A stretch of DNA of 64,000 nucleotides from Coffea arabica (lineage: Eukaryota; Streptophyta; Magnoliopsida; Gentianales; Rubiaceae), in the NCBI RefSeq assembly GCF_036785885.1, contig NC_092320.1, positions 14,013,557 to 14,077,556 of the forward strand, given 5' to 3'. Both the position numbers and the translations under genes were made by a program. Below the pieces are notes generated by a model that was given only the letters and a program-made list of their open reading frames with translations, ran no database searches and had not been told where the DNA came from. How positions within the stretch are numbered: position 1 is the first letter of the stretch; each line of letters opens with the position of its first letter. Below, piece after piece: positions 60,628-64,000 of the stretch.

Positions 60628-60940
60628 CTCCCTCCGTTCCTTATTAGATGTCCTAATCCATTGTTTCTTTTTATCTGTCATTTTATGATATCAAGAAAGC
60701 ATTTATGAACTTTTTTCCAAATTTACCCTTGCTTAGCCTTTCAACTTTCTTGAATTGGAACTCTAAATAATTAAATGCAGTATTTGTAGCATTAACAATA
60801 AAAGTAGTTGAAGAGATGAAGAGAGATAAAGGGTAATTTTGAGAAGTAAAGTTAAACTTTTGTTGACTTTTAGAAAATAACCAACTTTTTTAATCTAAGA
60901 GAATTAGTTATTCAGGCCATCTAATAAGGAACGGAGGGAG
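60628..60940. mobile_element. Stowaway-like MITE, 313 bp
   Basis: It opens CTCCCTCCGTTCCTTATTAGATG and closes with the inverse CATCTAATAAGGAACGGAGGGAG. A TA dinucleotide stands on both sides (60626-60627 and 60941-60942). The CTCCCTCCGT terminus and TA duplication are diagnostic of Stowaway (Tc1/mariner) MITEs. No coding sequence. Confidence 0.95.
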
Positions 60941-60942
60941 TA

Positions 60943-62029
60943 TTAGATTAGAAGAAGAAGTCTTGACCTTTCTCCTATCCTGCATGGCATGTTGAGTTGA
61001 TTGCTGGTTGAGTCACCGCAGTGCTTGACTTTTCTTCTATCTTCATGTATAAAAGCCGTTGAAACTTGGACCTTCTTCATTGACCATAGGCTCTAAGATT
61101 TAAGTAGCGTGTGGGAAAGTGAAGGAAAGTTGGTTGCTTTTTAACTTTCATGTACCAAGAAAGTCGAAACATTTTCTTGCACTTTCTTGCATCTTGAATC
61201 CTGCAAAATTTACAGGATGAATTTTGAAGGAATATAGGTTAAGTTAGATACAAAATTTCAACAACTGCTACTAACTATCACTAACATCCCATTTTTTCCT
61301 CAAAATTTTTCTTGCTAACCAAACATATAATCTGAAAAATAATTTTCATTTTTCTTCATCCCACACAACTTTCCCTCTACTCACTCAAACAGATTTGATT
61401 TGGTCCTCTAAATGCAGGAGTTACCCAACCCAATAAATGCCTACACTGAACTCCATCAGGATTTTTGACCAAAAACAAAAGAACTCCATCAGGATCGTGC
61501 TCAACCTCGATGGGCTTGTAAGATGGGAAGGTCTGTTTAGCCGATGAATCTTGGGCCTTAGTCTGCAATTCTAGCTTGCTGGGCTGGAAAATGCTGATGA
61601 ACGTTGCACTCGTTGAGTGAAGATGTCTCGGTTATTAATCAGATCCAAATTCTCCATTACATTGATATATTTTCTGTATATATTTCTCGTAGCATAGCAA
61701 TGAATTAAAATGCTACGTGTTGAATTATAGGTGTACTCCAATTGTAGACTTTTAAAAATTGTTTTTGATAAACAAAAATAATTATTTCATGGATTTGAAA
61801 AGTTGTCAGCAAATGACTGCAACTGCAACTGCAAGTTTCAGAGATTCTTTATTTATATTTGTCTACAATTTGGAATCTAGTGGGTTCATTCATTATTGAG
61901 CCCCACAATTTGTCTTCTTCTTATAAACAATGCATTTACCGAATGCGTTCCTTAAGGAAAAATGTCTAGAGAAATGAATAATAAATAAAAAAAGCGTAAT
62001 CACACAACGCATCTTTTGAGGAAATTCAC
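60943..62029. other. Intergenic; one coding-like minus-strand fragment
   Basis: Mostly non-coding. The only notable item is the minus open stretch at 61377-61636, listed separately. No RNA gene seen. Confidence 0.45.
61377..61636 (-). pseudogene. Coding-like fragment, unknown product
   Basis: The minus strand is open for about 83 codons after tandem stops and ends at 61377. It has no in-frame ATG near its start. The composition looks protein-like: SYKPIEVEHDPDGVLLFLVK, then NPDGVQCRHLLGWVTPAFRG. A short internal duplication (GATCCTGATGGAGTTC/AATCCTGATGGAGTTC) repeats the DPDGV/NPDGV motif. It could be a terminal exon behind an acceptor (GAATTGCAG|ACT), a captured piece, or chance. I do not recognise the family. 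Confidence 0.3.
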
Positions 62030-62312
62030 TACGGTACCATTTGAAATATCCAAACCACCACTTAAATTTAATGGATTCAGATTATAATATGTTCAAACGT
62101 GCTTAATAACCAAAATTTGAATACTTGAATTAATTAAGTGACACTGAATTTTCTAAACAAAACTTGCTCCAAAAAATAAGTGATAAACAATTTACTTATC
62201 ACTGAATGTGATATATACCTAAATAAATTAGATTCAATACTTAATAATTTAATGGATTCATATTTCAAATTTCAGATTTTCATTCTTTGATAAGAGATTT
62301 AAAAAACTTCTA
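62030..62312. mobile_element. Diverged Tourist-like MITE copy, inverted relative to 54.3 kb
   Basis: Read on the minus strand it follows the 54271-54549 element. Shared blocks: TCCATTAAATTATTAAGTATTGAAT, ATATCACATTCAGTGATAAGT, TCACTTATTTTTTGGAGCAAGTTTT and TTAATTAATTCAAGTATTCA, in the same order. Terminal repeats have decayed, so the limits are approximate. Confidence 0.6.
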
Positions 62313-64000
62313 TATATATATATATAAGCGGAGACTCAATGCATGCCAAGTGATAACTAATCACAATTTAAATTTCAATATTTGATTTCACATACATGAC
62401 ATGCATCTAATTTTATCTGCGTGTATGTTGTCGATGCATATAAAATTTATTCTTTAATTCAATTCTTCAAAATTCCAAATCGAAGAGCAAAATGTTTTGT
62501 CAACGATCTAGATTCTTTGTTAGTTGGACTGGATGGTTGACATTGCCTCTATAGTGACAAAAGACAGCTGTAGATTTTAAAAATTCAAAGGAGGATACAG
62601 ATATACTTCAGCCTTCACGAGCACATATGAATTCTTTTGACAGAGAATTCAGACGTGCCACTTGCCAGTGCTTGACAATCTAAAGAAAAAGAAAAGGCCA
62701 AAGGCCTGCCCCTTACTAATAATAATGTCGACATGGTTATTATACTTTTTATTTTTTCTTTAGTCTTTTATCAACAATTGCAAATTGACTTTTGTTGAAT
62801 TTGATAAACCTAATCCCAGAAGAACCCTCAAAAGCCGGCAATTCTTGAGGGCCTCCTAGGGACTTATCTACCCAACTAACCCAACCCCCAACCCCGATGT
62901 GGGATAAACTACCCTGGAGAGAACCCTGCTACTAAGAGTGTAATAACCCCCAAATTCCCCGGAAAGCAGTTTGTCTTTTATTAACAATTGCAAATTGACT
63001 TTTGCTACTCTTGAATTTTTCCTTTAGTCTACTAATATAAGAATGTAGACTGCTTCAATATCTGAACAGATACTTTACATTTCGGAATTGAGAAAAACAG
63101 TGAATACAACTACGTGGGTACATCGCTTATAATCCCTTGTGATTTTGGTATAATGTAAGATGACCTTTCTAAAGGTTTCGAAATAGTAACATTACCCCCT
63201 ATGATATGATTTTAAGTAGAATATGAACGGAATGTATGATTAGTTACGATGCTTATACGAAACGCGCTCTAAAAGCATTTGTAATGATATCTTAATCTAC
63301 ATGTAATTTCCTTATGGTTTATATAAATATCAACTTTACCTTCGAGTAATTTTTATATTTATCTACGTAATCTTTCTATATTTTTATACAATATAGTTAA
63401 GCTATCGATTAATTTAATATCTAAGTAAGGGCACTATTGGTGTTTCAATTAATGACATTATATAGCCTATTTTTCATTAATTTTTCACTTTACATAAAAT
63501 CACATTTTGAAACGTTCGAAGAATCATATGATAATAGACGAAACCACAAGAAGGTTATATGTAATTTAATCCAACTACAGTATATATAGTGCATTTGCCA
63601 CTTTTCTTTAAGCAAAGTTGGAAGATGGGAGCATACAAGATGTATTCTTTAATAGCGAGATCTGTTCGAGTATTTCAAGAAATTTTTTAAAAATTCATTT
63701 TTGTGTATTTCTCAATTATCTTTTCATTTCACATATATTACATTATTAATTTTTTTTTTACATGAAACTTCAAAGAACCCCAACTAAACTAGATCTTCAA
63801 TATTCTTATTCAGAATCACGCACATTTTTAACAATGTAAAAAATTATGATTACTATAAAAAATTTCTTTTTGTTCCTAACCATTTTTCTAGATTAACCAC
63901 ATAAGAAAAAATAATTAATTCGTGTCGCCTATTTTGTCGCACAGGGTTTTAGCATAAGAATTCCATTTTGTAATCTTTTTTCAAAGAAAAAAAAAAAAGA
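62313..64000. other. Intergenic, no gene seen to the window end
   Basis: AT-rich. A 32-bp direct repeat (62763-62794 and 62973-63004) flanks a GC-richer 178-bp insert, described separately. Otherwise there are only short random frames. The last ~900 bases resemble degenerate MITE sequence but have no clear ends. Confidence 0.45.
62763..63004. repeat. 32-bp direct repeat flanking a 178-bp insert
   Basis: GTCTTTTATCAACAATTGCA and its continuation to TGACTTTTG (62763-62794) recur at 62973-63004 with one change. Between them is a sequence of different composition containing AACCCCGATGTGGGATAAAC and runs of C. It is either a partial tandem duplication with an insertion or an insertion event with an unusually long duplication. 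Confidence 0.6.

Overview
This is a stretch of nuclear DNA from a flowering plant. The genes have many introns with GT..AG borders, the intergenic DNA is AT-rich, and it is full of plant-type transposons (hAT, Mutator-like, Stowaway- and Tourist-like MITEs, and a Ty3/gypsy LTR element primed by tRNA-Asp). The protein set fits a eudicot, perhaps an asterid, but I cannot name the species. I see no CRISPR, operon, tRNA, rRNA or viral locus, and no convincing new multi-gene system. The genes are unrelated single-copy housekeeping or metabolic genes. The interest lies in the mobile-element archaeology and in duplicated gene pieces.

Layout. 1-4.3 kb: non-coding, with a 211-bp foldback MITE that has a perfect 9-bp target duplication. 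4.3-5.6 kb: a YIF1-type Golgi/ER membrane protein (+). 7.0-11.55 kb: the alpha subunit of the signal recognition particle receptor (+), nine coding exons and a 5'-UTR intron. 11.8-13.7 kb: a three-unit ~200-bp tandem array, with one unit split by a 1.3-kb hAT element. 14.35 kb: a fragment resembling the SRP-receptor gene. 15.77-17.25 kb: an early-nodulin-like (phytocyanin) protein (+). 19.6-20.3 kb: a hAT element. 20.8-23.8 kb: an APO1/APO2-type chloroplast RNA-binding protein (+), with a duplicated core-promoter segment in front. 24.67-25.05 kb: a small one-helix membrane protein (-). 26.7-31.85 kb: a plastid lysophosphatidate acyltransferase (+) with a 3.4-kb intron.

35.1-36.2 kb: several copies of an exon fragment related to the dioxygenase gene at 57.3 kb, one of them split by a hAT element. 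36.2-37.6 kb: a long inverted-repeat element. 38.0-51.0 kb: a defective minus-strand Ty3/gypsy element (TSD TTGTT) with a 5.8-kb solo-LTR-like insertion in its right LTR, which itself holds a 1.36-kb hAT element: a three-level nest. 51.9-53.4 kb: a 448-bp hAT element and a 794-bp Mutator-type foldback. 56.2-57.5 kb: an intact 2-oxoglutarate/Fe(II) dioxygenase gene (+). 57.6-64 kb: AT-rich intergenic DNA with a Stowaway MITE and relics.

All spliced gene models below close in frame across every intron. This was checked by adding exon lengths by hand. No alignment or database search was run. Family assignments come from motifs I recognise.
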